Origin: UBA9926 sp913064795 | GTDB taxonomy: Bacteria; Pseudomonadota; Gammaproteobacteria; Pseudomonadales; Azotimanducaceae | NCBI GenBank assembly: GCA_045560765.1 | Contig: JBJKZD010000009.1 | Span: 496,001-560,000, forward strand | DNA length: 64,000 bases | Direction of reading: 5' to 3' | In this document: piece after piece, positions 9,452 through 17,935 of the stretch | Position numbering within the stretch: the first letter of the stretch is position 1 | Layout of the letters: each line of letters begins with the position of its first letter | Position numbers and translations under genes: made by a program | Notes under the pieces: generated by a model | Databases searched by the model: none | Told to the model about the DNA's origin: nothing | The model's input: only the letters and a program-made list of their open reading frames with translations

Positions 9452-10249
9452 CTACCCCGCATCATCCAAAAGGCACTGAACCCGTGCAATGGTCTTGAAA
9501 GCACGTAATTCCGCTCCATTGACCAACCAAGCCAGCGCCGCTTCATGATCCTCCCGGAGTTGAATCAGCGCCGCGGGTTTCCCAACGCCCTCTGATTGAA
9601 CAAAGGCCTTGAGCTGTCCAGGTGGAACACTGAACGTCCGACCTCGTCGAGGAATACTGGCAATATGAAGCCCAACGATACCACCGGTCGAGTCCAAAAC
9701 GGGTGCCCCACTTGCCCCGCCCAAATCGATCGGGGCTGATCTTGGGTGTCGTTTTATTTCTGCCCAGTAGGAGACCTTATGCTTCACTTTTTTGCCACGG
9801 GCGGGGACTCTCAGTGACCGTTCGCCCAAATAGCGCTGCTTTAAGTCAAACCCTTGATTTTGTGGATAGCCGTGCATCAGACCGACTTCGCCGGTTTCTG
9901 GCAGCCGCTGGGAAAAGTTCAGAGCTGCAATGCCAATATCGGGTTGCGTCAGTAACAAAGCAATATCAGATTGCGCATTCAGAACCCAACGCTCAACCCG
10001 CAACGGCGCTTCGCCGTTCTCAATCGTCATGGCCTTACAGCTGACGGCGACATGCCTTGCGGTGAGCCAAACGCCGTCGGCAATTTTAAACGCTGTACCT
10101 TGGGCCTCATCCCCATCGCTTTGTGAACGTGGATCAGCAGCCGGACTCCCGCTGGCCCACAACAGGACGGCCAAGGCCAGGAGCACGGAAAAATAAAAAG
10201 AAACTGCCGGGGTGGTGCAAGACAATGCGGGTCCTGCCTTAGTAGCCAA
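9452..10249 (-). CDS. exported trypsin-like serine protease
   Basis: The longest frame has 265 residues. It has a signal-peptide-like hydrophobic stretch (residues 19-33, followed by SPAADP) and the chymotrypsin-fold triad: H66 in LTARHVA, D95 in AQSDIALL and S180 in GGASGAPV. There is no PDZ domain, so it is a minimal HtrA-like protease acting in the periplasm. The longest frame starts with TTG overlapping the upstream DUF350 gene by 11 bases. A second TTG at 10225 has AGGA six bases ahead and may be the true start. It is translationally coupled to DUF350, which suggests a joint envelope role. Confidence 0.82.
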   Translation of the reverse strand: MATKAGPALSCTTPAVSFYFSVLLALAVLLWASGSPAADPRSQSDGDEAQGTAFKIADGVWLTARHVAVSCKAMTIENGEAPLRVERWVLNAQSDIALLLTQPDIGIAALNFSQRLPETGEVGLMHGYPQNQGFDLKQRYLGERSLRVPARGKKVKHKVSYWAEIKRHPRSAPIDLGGASGAPVLDSTGGIVGLHIASIPRRGRTFSVPPGQLKAFVQSEGVGKPAALIQLREDHEAALAWLVNGAELRAFKTIARVQCLLDDAG

Positions 10250-10652
10250 TGGCAGCGGCGTTTAACAGCGCCACAGATAACTTCGTCGCGCCTAAAATCA
10301 ACGCAGCGCTCATCTCCTCGTTTTTAATTCGTTCAGCCAGTCCTCTCAAAATCAGATCTAGCAAGAAGAACACTAACAATTGCAGAATAATCGCAACCGA
10401 GCCCCAAATCACAATGTCCCAAAAATTAATGCTAGAACCCAAAGCGGCTGCCAGCGGCAATGTAATCCCCAGCATCGCCGAACCTAAAGTCAATGCCGCG
10501 GCCTGGTTGCCTTGTTGAATCAGCCGATACTCATTGACTGGCGTGATCACAAGATACAGCACAATGCCCAAACCCAGCATCAAGATCGCGATACTAAAGT
10601 GTCCTAACAGGATAGGCAGACCGGAATAGAGCGTATCGAGGATGCCTTGCAT
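10239..10652 (-). CDS. DUF350 membrane protein
   Basis: A 137-residue protein with four hydrophobic segments, matching DUF350, whose members contain two repeated pairs of helices. Conserved features include LGSAMLGITLPLAAAL and the closing ALILGATKLSVALLNAAA. The ATG at 10652 is chosen because AAGGA lies six bases ahead; an upstream alternative has no such site. Its 3' end overlaps the protease start. The function is unknown. A 16-bp tandem repeat lies 100-230 bases upstream, in the region where its promoter should be. Confidence 0.82.
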   Translation of the reverse strand: MQGILDTLYSGLPILLGHFSIAILMLGLGIVLYLVITPVNEYRLIQQGNQAAALTLGSAMLGITLPLAAALGSSINFWDIVIWGSVAIILQLLVFFLLDLILRGLAERIKNEEMSAALILGATKLSVALLNAAAIGY

Positions 10653-11087
10653 ATGATTTCCTTGTTTCAAATGAACTCACTGTGAACAATACAACATTGA
10701 GGCTCATCAAGACCCTGTTTGATCTTAACTGTTCTCTATATCAAGAGAACGCTTCATTGAGCGAGCCCCTCACCGAGCAAGCCTTCATCGAGAAAGCTTT
10801 TCATCGAAAGTGGTCTTCATCGAGAGAGGTTTACATCGAGAGTGCTCTTCATCGAGAGAGCCTTTCATCAAAAGAGCAGGGGTTGACGGCCTGTTTTGCC
10901 ACCGCATCTCACCCCCACCAACCACGTGATGGCGCGTTAGGTCCAAAGTTGCTGGACGACTTTTGGAATCAAGAGGGGAAGACTGATCACGGATAGATCC
11001 GGGGTGCTGTAACCATCACGCTTGCCATAAGAGCAGTTTGCTGTCCATTTTTGCGGGCCAAGAACCTTATCTTTGCGAGCTACAGGG
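10653..11087. other. 435-base region upstream of DUF350 with a tandem repeat
   Basis: This lies between the end of the DUF4153 gene and the start of DUF350, both leftward. The middle is an eight-copy 16-bp tandem repeat (separate entry). An upper-strand frame of 104 codons crosses it, but the 16-base period is not a multiple of three and no gene is supported. No terminator hairpin with a T-run was seen after DUF4153. Confidence 0.45.
10755..10881. repeat. 16-bp tandem repeat, about eight degenerate copies
   Basis: Units start at 10755, 10771, 10786, 10802, 10818, 10834, 10850 and 10866. All are 16 bases except the second, which is 15. The consensus is close to CATCGAGAGAGCTCTT. The core CATCGAGA is nearly constant and the last four bases vary. 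Copies are back-to-back without spacers, so this is not a CRISPR array. It lies in the presumed upstream region of the DUF350-protease operon. Confidence 0.85.
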
Positions 11088-12818
11088 TCAGCGGTCAATC
11101 TCAAAGTTCGCCCGAAAAACGGTCTCTCCAATGACCAAATCTTTGAACGGTGCGTCTCTAAGCCGAGGCACACTGTCATCGATCCTCTCCGCAGTCCAAG
11201 CCCTCGGATCCCCGTTCTCATTCACGACCTGATTCGCTACCAAAGGCTTGGGGTGCCAGGCGCCACTACGCTCCGTATACACCGCTGCTCGCCAGAGCTC
11301 GCGCTCCTCGAGCGGAATAAACGCATAGTCGCTTCGGCCATCTTCGTTCATGTCAATTTTGACAACAAAAACAGACACTCTCTGTTCTGGAGATAACGGG
11401 CTGAGGCTACTCCCAGTCATTACATCGACTAAAGCCTCTGGCAAAACCAGATCCGAAGGATGATAGACCCATGAGGCGCTGGCGCTGGAATTGGTTATGC
11501 GAGCTGGACTTTCGATTTTGGCAAGCAATTCTGCATCGTCGTCACCGAGAGAGGCTTTGAGTTGCTCGATCGCTAGGTAGCCAGGCCTTGCCAACTCTTG
11601 TCTGACGTAGAAAAAGTCAAAGGTATAAAGGGTTACATCACCCCGCTCTAGGCGAGCCATTTGACTGGCCAGGGACAGCTTGCGAAAGTCGAGCAAGGGT
11701 GAATTGACCAGCACCAGTCCAGCCAGCATTAAAACAGCGATTCGCGTGTTGCAGGCCGATAATCCTTCTGGCCAGCGCCACCGCAGCTTCCAAACCATCC
11801 AGGTATAACTCACAGAAAAAAGTGTCAGGAACACCCAGATAAAGCCTGCCCAAAAACGCGCCACCGTCCAACCATATTGATCCAACCGCGCAAAAAGGCC
11901 CACCAAACTTAGCAGAGACAGTATGACCACCACCGGCAGAGAAACCGTAATCCAGCGATGGATTAGCTCCGGATAAGGATGATCGCTCACACCATCTTGA
12001 TAGACAATGTTCAGATAAAACAAAACCACGAAAGCAATCGCAAGGAGCAGTGCTGTGCCGAGATTCGTCGCCCAAAGCACGTCGAGCCCAGTAAACGGCA
12101 GCGACGCCGAAAAGAGTACGGAGACCGTCAAGATCAGTGGCAGCAACAACCTAATCAGCGCTCGAACCAAACGCCAGATTTGGTCGATAATACCGGTGAG
12201 TTCCTTAAATACGGCGAGCCCAACACTAAAGGCTATTGTGAGCGTGGGTATCAAAAACCAAGCTTCAAAAAAAACGTCCTTAAAGATCTCAATACCAATC
12301 TGTGCAAACAAAGCAGACCATAGCAACAGCATCAAGAAAAACAGCCCGACGAACAGCGCTGCAAAAATGCCCATCAAAAGATTACGCCAGGAAAAAAGTA
12401 ACAGTTGTCCGTAGGAACGCTCCGTTCCGGAACTCAACTGCTGAACAAAAATCAGCGCGATAAAACTGGCCACGCCACCGGCCAACAATCCGCGGACATT
12501 AAGCGCATCGGTTTTAAACGCATTGATGGGTGTGGCTTGAAATCCAAGATAACCGGCCAGTAGCGCGATCAAGACGCTACAGCCAATACTGAGTTGGACG
12601 AGTAATCGAACGTTCGTGTGGGTTAAGGCAAGCTGCAACCCGATCGGCAGAAGAACGGTCACGGCGAGCAGCGGATAGGCAAAAACCGGGGTCTGACTCG
12701 GCCAAACCTTATATTGGTAAGCTTGGTACAGCGCCAGTAAAGCCAGACCCTGGATGACTGCTATCGTAAGCAGCACTGTGTAAGGAGGCGGCGACGCCCC
12801 TTGGTTATTCACCTTCAC
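11088..12818 (-). CDS. DUF4153 multi-pass membrane protein
   Basis: A 576-residue protein. Residues 1 to about 390 hold roughly eleven hydrophobic helices. A soluble C-terminal domain of about 180 residues follows, with the DUF4153-like motif DFRKLSLASQMARLERG after the last helix and a YTFDFFYVRQELARPG segment. The C-terminal part probably faces the periplasm. The family is widespread in proteobacteria and of unknown function. The gene is leftward and in line with DUF350 and the protease, but a 435-base gap makes a single operon unlikely. Confidence 0.82.
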   Translation of the reverse strand: MKVNNQGASPPPYTVLLTIAVIQGLALLALYQAYQYKVWPSQTPVFAYPLLAVTVLLPIGLQLALTHTNVRLLVQLSIGCSVLIALLAGYLGFQATPINAFKTDALNVRGLLAGGVASFIALIFVQQLSSGTERSYGQLLLFSWRNLLMGIFAALFVGLFFLMLLLWSALFAQIGIEIFKDVFFEAWFLIPTLTIAFSVGLAVFKELTGIIDQIWRLVRALIRLLLPLILTVSVLFSASLPFTGLDVLWATNLGTALLLAIAFVVLFYLNIVYQDGVSDHPYPELIHRWITVSLPVVVILSLLSLVGLFARLDQYGWTVARFWAGFIWVFLTLFSVSYTWMVWKLRWRWPEGLSACNTRIAVLMLAGLVLVNSPLLDFRKLSLASQMARLERGDVTLYTFDFFYVRQELARPGYLAIEQLKASLGDDDAELLAKIESPARITNSSASASWVYHPSDLVLPEALVDVMTGSSLSPLSPEQRVSVFVVKIDMNEDGRSDYAFIPLEERELWRAAVYTERSGAWHPKPLVANQVVNENGDPRAWTAERIDDSVPRLRDAPFKDLVIGETVFRANFEIDR

Positions 12819-12955
12819 ACTGTGTCCTATGCTTGAAAGAGATGTGGCCTCCTGTAAGCGGGAGCAATCTTCTTTACCCCTTCAGTCCAGGGGCCTTTGA
12901 CCTGAAGCCGAAAGATCGCCTCTGGCACTAAGATTCTTTTACACCTCAGCAGCCT

Positions 12956-13168
12956 CTACAAGCGTCCGGTAAGATTCAAAAACCAACCCTTTGAATCATA
13001 ATCCAAATTCGTCAGACGATCATTGAAGTCGGTGAAATTGTAGCCAAGACCTAAACTGGCATGGTCGCCCAGCTGGAAGTCGATCCCGAGTAGTGCTCCA
13101 GATTTTTCATCACCAATTTCTTCGACCTCCAGCCGTCGATATTCTCCTAGGAGGTCTAAGGCGCCCAT
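12956..13168 (-). pseudogene. C-terminal remnant of an outer-membrane beta-barrel protein
   Basis: The frame encodes 70 residues that match the closing strands of a large outer-membrane repeat protein: an LGEYRRLEVEE strand, a DEKSGALLGIDFQ strand, then LGLGYNFTDFNDRLTNLDYD and an aromatic, hydrophobic end GWFLNLTGRL. Intact relatives, recalled from large DUF11/OmpA-like proteins, end almost the same way. Here a stop codon directly precedes the ATG and no barrel, signal peptide or upstream domain is found before the divergent monooxygenase gene. It therefore looks like a decayed 3' end. Confidence 0.65.
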
Positions 13169-13294
13169 TCAAGTCACTGATTCGTAGCGATAAGCAGGTT
13201 ATCCCCAACATACCCAAAGCACGCGAAACCCATTACACTTTAGCCGTCAAACGCGAAGGTCTCGGCTTGCGGCCTATCTCAAGGGAGCGAATCT

Positions 13295-14800
13295 ATGGAT
13301 CATGTCAACGTTATTATTGTCGGTGCTGGGCTTTCCGGCGTCGGGGCTGCCGCGCATCTCATCAAAAAATCTCCGAACAAAACATTTACCCTACTTGAAG
13401 GCCGCGCATCCGTTGGCGGTACTTGGGACCTCTTCCGGTATCCGGGCATCAGATCAGACAGCGATATGCACACCTTGGGTTACAACTTTAAACCTTGGAC
13501 CGAAGCGAAGGCCATCGCGGACGGCCCTTCGATCCGAAAGTATGTGAACGAAACAGCGGATGAGTATGACATTCGTCGCCACATCCGTTTTGATCACAAA
13601 GTTCAATCCGCATCATGGGATTCGGCTGCGGGCCACTGGATCGTCACCAGCGCTCTGCCAGATGGTTCAAACACCTCTGTCACTGGGGACTTTTTGTTCA
13701 TGTGCGGCGGCTACTACAGCTACGACGAGCCCCACCGCCCAGAGTTTAGGGGCGAATCAGACTATCAAGGCCAAGTTTTGCACCCTCAGTTCTGGCCCGA
13801 AGATCTTGATTACAGGGGTAAGCGAGTCGTGGTCATCGGCAGCGGCGCAACCGCCATGACGATGGTGCCGTCGATGACTCAAAATGGCGCCAAAGTCACT
13901 ATGGTGCAGCGGTCTCCAACCTACGTTGTCTCACGACCGGCTGAAGACAAGATTGCTAACCTCCTCAGGCGCTGGCTGCCGGAGCGCTGGGCCTATGCCA
14001 TCACGCGGTTAAAAAACACAACGCTCAGTGGTTACTTTTATCGGCAAACACGCACTCAGCCCGAGAAGACCAAAGCACAACTTCTGCAAATGGCGACCGC
14101 CAACCTTGGCGAGGAGATGGTCAAGGCACACTTTACGCCGAGCTACAATCCTTGGGATCAGCGCATGTGCCTGATCCCCAATGGTGATCTCTATCAAGCC
14201 ATTAACGACGGCGATGCAACCGTCGTGACCGGCGATATTGATACTTGGACAACGACGGGCCTACGCATGACCGACGGCACAGAGATCGAAGCCGACATCA
14301 TTGTGACCGCAACCGGTATTACGTTGACCGTAATGTCCGGCATTCAGTTCGATCTTGATGGCCAAACCATTAACTTTCCAGACACCTTTACTTACAAAGG
14401 AATGATGTATTCAGGCATTCCGAATATGGCCCACACCTTCGGCTACATCAACGCTTCGTGGACCCTGCGCGCCGACCTGACGGCAGAATACGTTTGCCGG
14501 TTGCTCAATCACATGGACGCTTCAAATCAGAGGGTGGTGGTCCCGACGCTGCGGCCCGAAGACGACAATATGCCCACACGAGATTGGATCGAAGATTTCT
14601 CGGCAGGCTATATGCGCCGCATGATGCATCTATTCCCAAAGCAGGGTAATGACCCCTGGTGCAATACCCAAAACTACAAGCTTGACAAGAAGATGATTCG
14701 GCGCGCACCCATCGAGGACGGCGTTCTGGTTTTCTCAGCCGAATCTGATGCTGCCAATAGCGAGACCAGTGTGGCGTCGCCCATCTCACGGGTTGCCTGA
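13295..14800 (+). CDS. flavin-containing / Baeyer-Villiger monooxygenase
   Basis: A 501-residue FAD- and NADPH-dependent monooxygenase. The FAD motif is VGAGLSG (residues 9-15) and the NADPH motif is IGSGATA (181-187). Between them is YQGQVLHPQFWP (157-168), which matches the BVMO fingerprint F-x-G-x3-H-x3-W-P with Tyr for Phe. GGTWDLFRYPGIRSDSDMHT is typical of EthA-like enzymes. It probably inserts oxygen next to a ketone to give an ester or lactone. It opens a four-gene rightward unit with an esterase, an SDR and an RraA-like protein, which fits the order ketone, ester, acid. Confidence 0.9.
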   Translation: MDHVNVIIVGAGLSGVGAAAHLIKKSPNKTFTLLEGRASVGGTWDLFRYPGIRSDSDMHTLGYNFKPWTEAKAIADGPSIRKYVNETADEYDIRRHIRFDHKVQSASWDSAAGHWIVTSALPDGSNTSVTGDFLFMCGGYYSYDEPHRPEFRGESDYQGQVLHPQFWPEDLDYRGKRVVVIGSGATAMTMVPSMTQNGAKVTMVQRSPTYVVSRPAEDKIANLLRRWLPERWAYAITRLKNTTLSGYFYRQTRTQPEKTKAQLLQMATANLGEEMVKAHFTPSYNPWDQRMCLIPNGDLYQAINDGDATVVTGDIDTWTTTGLRMTDGTEIEADIIVTATGITLTVMSGIQFDLDGQTINFPDTFTYKGMMYSGIPNMAHTFGYINASWTLRADLTAEYVCRLLNHMDASNQRVVVPTLRPEDDNMPTRDWIEDFSAGYMRRMMHLFPKQGNDPWCNTQNYKLDKKMIRRAPIEDGVLVFSAESDAANSETSVASPISRVA

Positions 14801-14872
14801 CAAACCCGCATCTTGGATTGACCTGGGTCAACGCTTCAGCGATGCTGATGGCGTCATTCCCAGGAGCCAGAC

Positions 14873-15847
14873 ATGCCTCTTAATCATGAAACCGCAGCTT
14901 TTCTGTCTCAACTCGCTGCCGCCGCACCACCTGGCCCCCCGCCTGAACCAACCCCCGAGGGCTCTCGAGCGGGGTACCGGGGCATTGCCGCAGCGCTGGG
15001 CCCAGGACCCGCCATCGACACGGTCATCGATCAGACTATTACCGGCTCCCAAGGCGAGATCCCGATTAGAATCTATCGAGATCACAACAGCGAAACAGCC
15101 CCCTGCCTTGTTTATTATCATGGCGGCGGTTGGATCATTGGCGACTTAGAGACCCACGATCATCAATGCCGGCAGCTGGCCCAGTCGTCAGGCATTACAG
15201 TCATCAGCGTCGACTATCGGCTAGCACCAGAGCATCCTTTTCCTTCGGGACATATTGATAGCCTCGATGCACTTAGATATATCGCCCGCCATCCCCAAGA
15301 ATTTAGCATTGATCCCATGAAAATAGCGGTGGGCGGCGATTCCGCAGGAGGGAACTTAGCCGCCTTTGTAGCGATCTCGGCCCGGGAAGAAGATATTTCG
15401 CTGGTCCTGCAGATCCTGCTCTATCCCGTCACTGATGCGAGGTCCTACACTGGCCATGCCGATACTTTTTCCTATCCTTCAATCTCTGAAAATGCTGAGA
15501 GCCCACTGCTGACCCTTGAGACCATGCGGTTTTTTGCACACCACACGGTTACGGGATCCAAAATACCCCGCCCAGCGGACGATTGGCGCTTGTCACCGAT
15601 TCTCATGGAGAATTTATCGAATCTTGCCCCAACCTACATCGGGGTGTGTGAATTGGACCCCTTGAGAGACGAGGGCATCGCCTATGCGAAAGCCCTGGAG
15701 GCTCAAGGCAATACTGTCACGCTGACCGAATGGGCGGATCAAGTTCACATCTTGATGCAGCTCGCTCCAATCTGCAGCGATGGCGCCGCTTTACTGCAGT
15801 CTGTGCGAGACCAACTCAATGCCGCTTTCAGCGGTGATCTCCCATGA
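14873..15847 (+). CDS. HSL-family alpha/beta hydrolase (type IV esterase)
   Basis: A 324-residue esterase with the HGGG oxyanion motif (residues 83-86), the GGDSAGG nucleophile (S157), an acid in ELDPLRDEG and a base in DQVHIL. The length is typical of hormone-sensitive-lipase-like bacterial esterases. AGGAG lies six bases before the ATG. Its stop overlaps the next ATG by four bases (ATGA). Placed after a BVMO it could open the ester or lactone that the BVMO makes; the natural substrate is unproven. Confidence 0.9.
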   Translation: MPLNHETAAFLSQLAAAAPPGPPPEPTPEGSRAGYRGIAAALGPGPAIDTVIDQTITGSQGEIPIRIYRDHNSETAPCLVYYHGGGWIIGDLETHDHQCRQLAQSSGITVISVDYRLAPEHPFPSGHIDSLDALRYIARHPQEFSIDPMKIAVGGDSAGGNLAAFVAISAREEDISLVLQILLYPVTDARSYTGHADTFSYPSISENAESPLLTLETMRFFAHHTVTGSKIPRPADDWRLSPILMENLSNLAPTYIGVCELDPLRDEGIAYAKALEAQGNTVTLTEWADQVHILMQLAPICSDGAALLQSVRDQLNAAFSGDLP

Positions 15848-16650
15848 CTGCGCCGGTCGCTTTAGTCACAGGGGCTGCCAGAGGCATTGGCCTTGCAATC
15901 GCTCAGGCATTACTGACTGCTGGTTATCGGGTCATGGCCGCTGATCTACCCGGCGATCAAAATTGGAATTACGATCTAGGCGATGCCACGGGACTTGATC
16001 AAAAACTTTCCTCAACTGCAACGAGCGCCAGTCATGAACCCAGCGTCGCCGTTTGTGATTTGGATGTAACACTCGCCCAATCCTGCGCCAATGCGGTGGC
16101 TCGAACCATCGAAACTTTCGGGCAGCTCAATTTATTGGTCAACAACGCCGGGGTCGTCGATTCAGGACCAATTCTGACCTTCAGCGAAACTGCTTGGGAT
16201 CGAATTTTCGCAGTGAACAGTAAGGGCATTTTTCTAATGTCCCAGGCGGCAATCCCGCATTTGAAAACGGCGGAAAACCCGAGCATCGTTAATACAGCTT
16301 CGATCGCAGGCAAAAAAGGTGTTCCCAATATGGCGGCTTATTGTGGTTCAAAATTTGCTGCGATCGGTATCACCCAATCTCTGGCACAGGAGCTTGCTCC
16401 GGAGGGAATTCGGGTTAACGCGATCTGCCCGGGCATTGTCGGGACCGCAATGTGGCTAGAGCACCTCATGCCGAAGACCAATGCAGCCAGCGAGGTGCCC
16501 ATCGCCTTCGAGGATCGCTCCGCCGAGTTGATTCCCCTGGGACGGCCTCAATCGGGTAATGACATGGCAGAAGCAGTACTGTACTTAGCCAGCGCCGAAA
16601 ATGTGACGGGTATTGCACTCACCGTTGCCGGCGGCATGGAAATGAACTGA
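15844..16650 (+). CDS. short-chain dehydrogenase/reductase
   Basis: A 268-residue classical SDR with TGAARGIG (residues 9-16), NNAG (100-103) and the catalytic set S153, Y166 and K170 in YCGSK. It overlaps the esterase gene by four bases and is 11 bases from the RraA gene, so all are cotranslated. D35 after beta-2 (AADLPG) suggests NAD preference. It could oxidise an alcohol to the ketone used by the BVMO, or act on a product of the esterase. Confidence 0.9.
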   Translation: MTAPVALVTGAARGIGLAIAQALLTAGYRVMAADLPGDQNWNYDLGDATGLDQKLSSTATSASHEPSVAVCDLDVTLAQSCANAVARTIETFGQLNLLVNNAGVVDSGPILTFSETAWDRIFAVNSKGIFLMSQAAIPHLKTAENPSIVNTASIAGKKGVPNMAAYCGSKFAAIGITQSLAQELAPEGIRVNAICPGIVGTAMWLEHLMPKTNAASEVPIAFEDRSAELIPLGRPQSGNDMAEAVLYLASAENVTGIALTVAGGMEMN

Positions 16651-16661
16651 GGAAAATCCTA

Positions 16662-17342
16662 ATGAATGAAGCAACCCGCCAAGCACTCATCAAACTCGAC
16701 ACGCCCACAGTCTGCAATGCCCTCGAAGTGGTGAACCCCGACCGACGTGGTCGAGGCTTCAACATTAAGCCGCTGGTTTGTGCGCAACCCAACCTACCGC
16801 CCATCGTAGGCTTTGCAAGAACCGCAAGAATCCGAGCTCAACACCCTCCTCTTACGCCTGTGGACAACATTGGTTACTACCAATACATCGCTGAAGGCGG
16901 TGAGACGCCCTCGATCGTCGTTGTCGAAGACCTCGATCCAATACCTGGCTTCGGGGCGCTGTGGGGAGAGGTAAACACCAATGTGCACTTCGGTTTAGGC
17001 TGCCTCGGTGTCGTGACCAACGGATCAATCAGGGACCTACCCGATGCACAGCCCAAATTTCAGATGCTTGCAGGCATGGTCAATCCTTCCCATGCCTATG
17101 TTCACGTTGTCGACTGGGGCATGCCGGTGACCGTTCATGGCATGGAGGTCGCCGAAAGTGATCTCATCCATGCCGATCTCCATGGCGCGGTGGTCATACC
17201 CGTGGCAGATGTTGAAGCCGTGATTATCGAGGCTGAAAAAATAGCCCGCAGAGAAAGATTACTGATCGAAGCCGCACAGTCAGATGGCTTCAACCTCGAG
17301 TCCATCAAGTCGGCGTTCAAGGCCATGTCTGAAATTCATTGA
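16662..17342 (+). CDS. RraA-family protein (HMG/CHA aldolase-like)
   Basis: A 226-residue protein of the RraA / 4-hydroxy-4-methyl-2-oxoglutarate aldolase fold. GCLGVVTNGSIRD carries the metal-site pair R124-D125, and WGEVNTN supplies the usual upstream glycine loop. AGGA lies upstream of the ATG at a usable distance. RNase E inhibition is one role in the family; the catabolic setting favours an aldolase or decarboxylase of a 2-oxo acid. It is the last gene of the BVMO operon and converges with a selenoprotein gene. Confidence 0.85.
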   Translation: MNEATRQALIKLDTPTVCNALEVVNPDRRGRGFNIKPLVCAQPNLPPIVGFARTARIRAQHPPLTPVDNIGYYQYIAEGGETPSIVVVEDLDPIPGFGALWGEVNTNVHFGLGCLGVVTNGSIRDLPDAQPKFQMLAGMVNPSHAYVHVVDWGMPVTVHGMEVAESDLIHADLHGAVVIPVADVEAVIIEAEKIARRERLLIEAAQSDGFNLESIKSAFKAMSEIH

Positions 17343-17449
17343 TCACAGCGAGAGCCATTGGGATCAGCCAGGGCCAATGGACACCGGTTCCGACGGGACG
17401 CGCCCTCTTTTTGAAATCCAGCAATCCCCCGCAGCGGCAGGGTCAGCGC

Positions 17450-17935
17450 TTAACTTTTCTGACGGGCACGCTGGGCACTCAAAAACTGAATTAATGTCAG
17501 CAACTCATCCGGATCCATCCTACCCACCGGAGAATTGCTATAAGTCGAGAACATAATTTTTCCTGATTGAGCAACCAAGAACTCTGTCGGCTGGATAAAA
17601 TTGCGCTTGTCGTCCCACCAGGCTCCAAGCCCCGCAGCATCTTCGCGAGTAATCCCGTAAGCCAAGGGGAAGGACAAATCCTGCGCAACGGCACGACTGT
17701 CTTCCAAGGTATCAACCGAAGCCGCGAAAAACCCGACCCCTTCATTTAGAAACGCGTCACGGCGCTCCTCATAGCCAGCCAAAAGCCGGCGGCAGTAAGG
17801 TCACCAATGCCCGCGATAGAACAGCACCAAGTTTAGCGGTTGTTCAAAGCCCGATGGCCAATGCTGCTGGCCATGAGCGACTGTGGCGACGGTTAATTCG
17901 GGCAACGTGTCCCCCGACGTCAGCGGTTGGTTCAT
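17450..17935 (-). CDS. AhpC/TSA-like redoxin selenoprotein (UGA = Sec45)
   Basis: The ATG at 17935 has GGAG six bases ahead. The frame reads MNQPLTSGDTLPELTVATV, then LVLFYRGHW, a UGA at 17803-17801, then PYCRRLLAGYEER and on to a stop at 17450, giving 161 residues with UGA as Sec45 and Cys48 as partner. W-U-P-Y-C matches the W-C-P-Y-C of AhpC-like thiol peroxidases. The post-UGA part is a normal redoxin (FFAASVDTLEDS, SFPLAYGITRED, PTEFLVAQSGKIMF). It is cytosolic, with no signal peptide. Treating the UGA as a stop would leave a 44-residue peptide and an orphan 110-residue fragment. Selenocysteine insertion depends on machinery outside the window. Confidence 0.85.
17774..17793 (-). promoter_or_regulatory. 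candidate bacterial SECIS hairpin of the second selenoprotein
   Basis: Seven bases after the UGA, GCCGCC can pair with GGC-U-GGC (one bulged U), closing a loop that begins with GG. An alternative register gives a 7-bp stem GCCGGCU/GGCUGGC with a UUU loop that lacks the expected G. The position suits a bacterial SECIS, but the two foldings compete, so it is weaker evidence than the hairpin of the first selenoprotein. Confidence 0.45.

Noticed and set aside
10682..10996. Upper-strand 104-codon frame
   Set aside because: It spans the 16-bp tandem repeat, whose period is not a multiple of three, and has no ribosome site.
11638..12075. 145-codon lower-strand frame inside the DUF4153 gene
   Set aside because: It is an out-of-frame shadow of a clear membrane protein gene.
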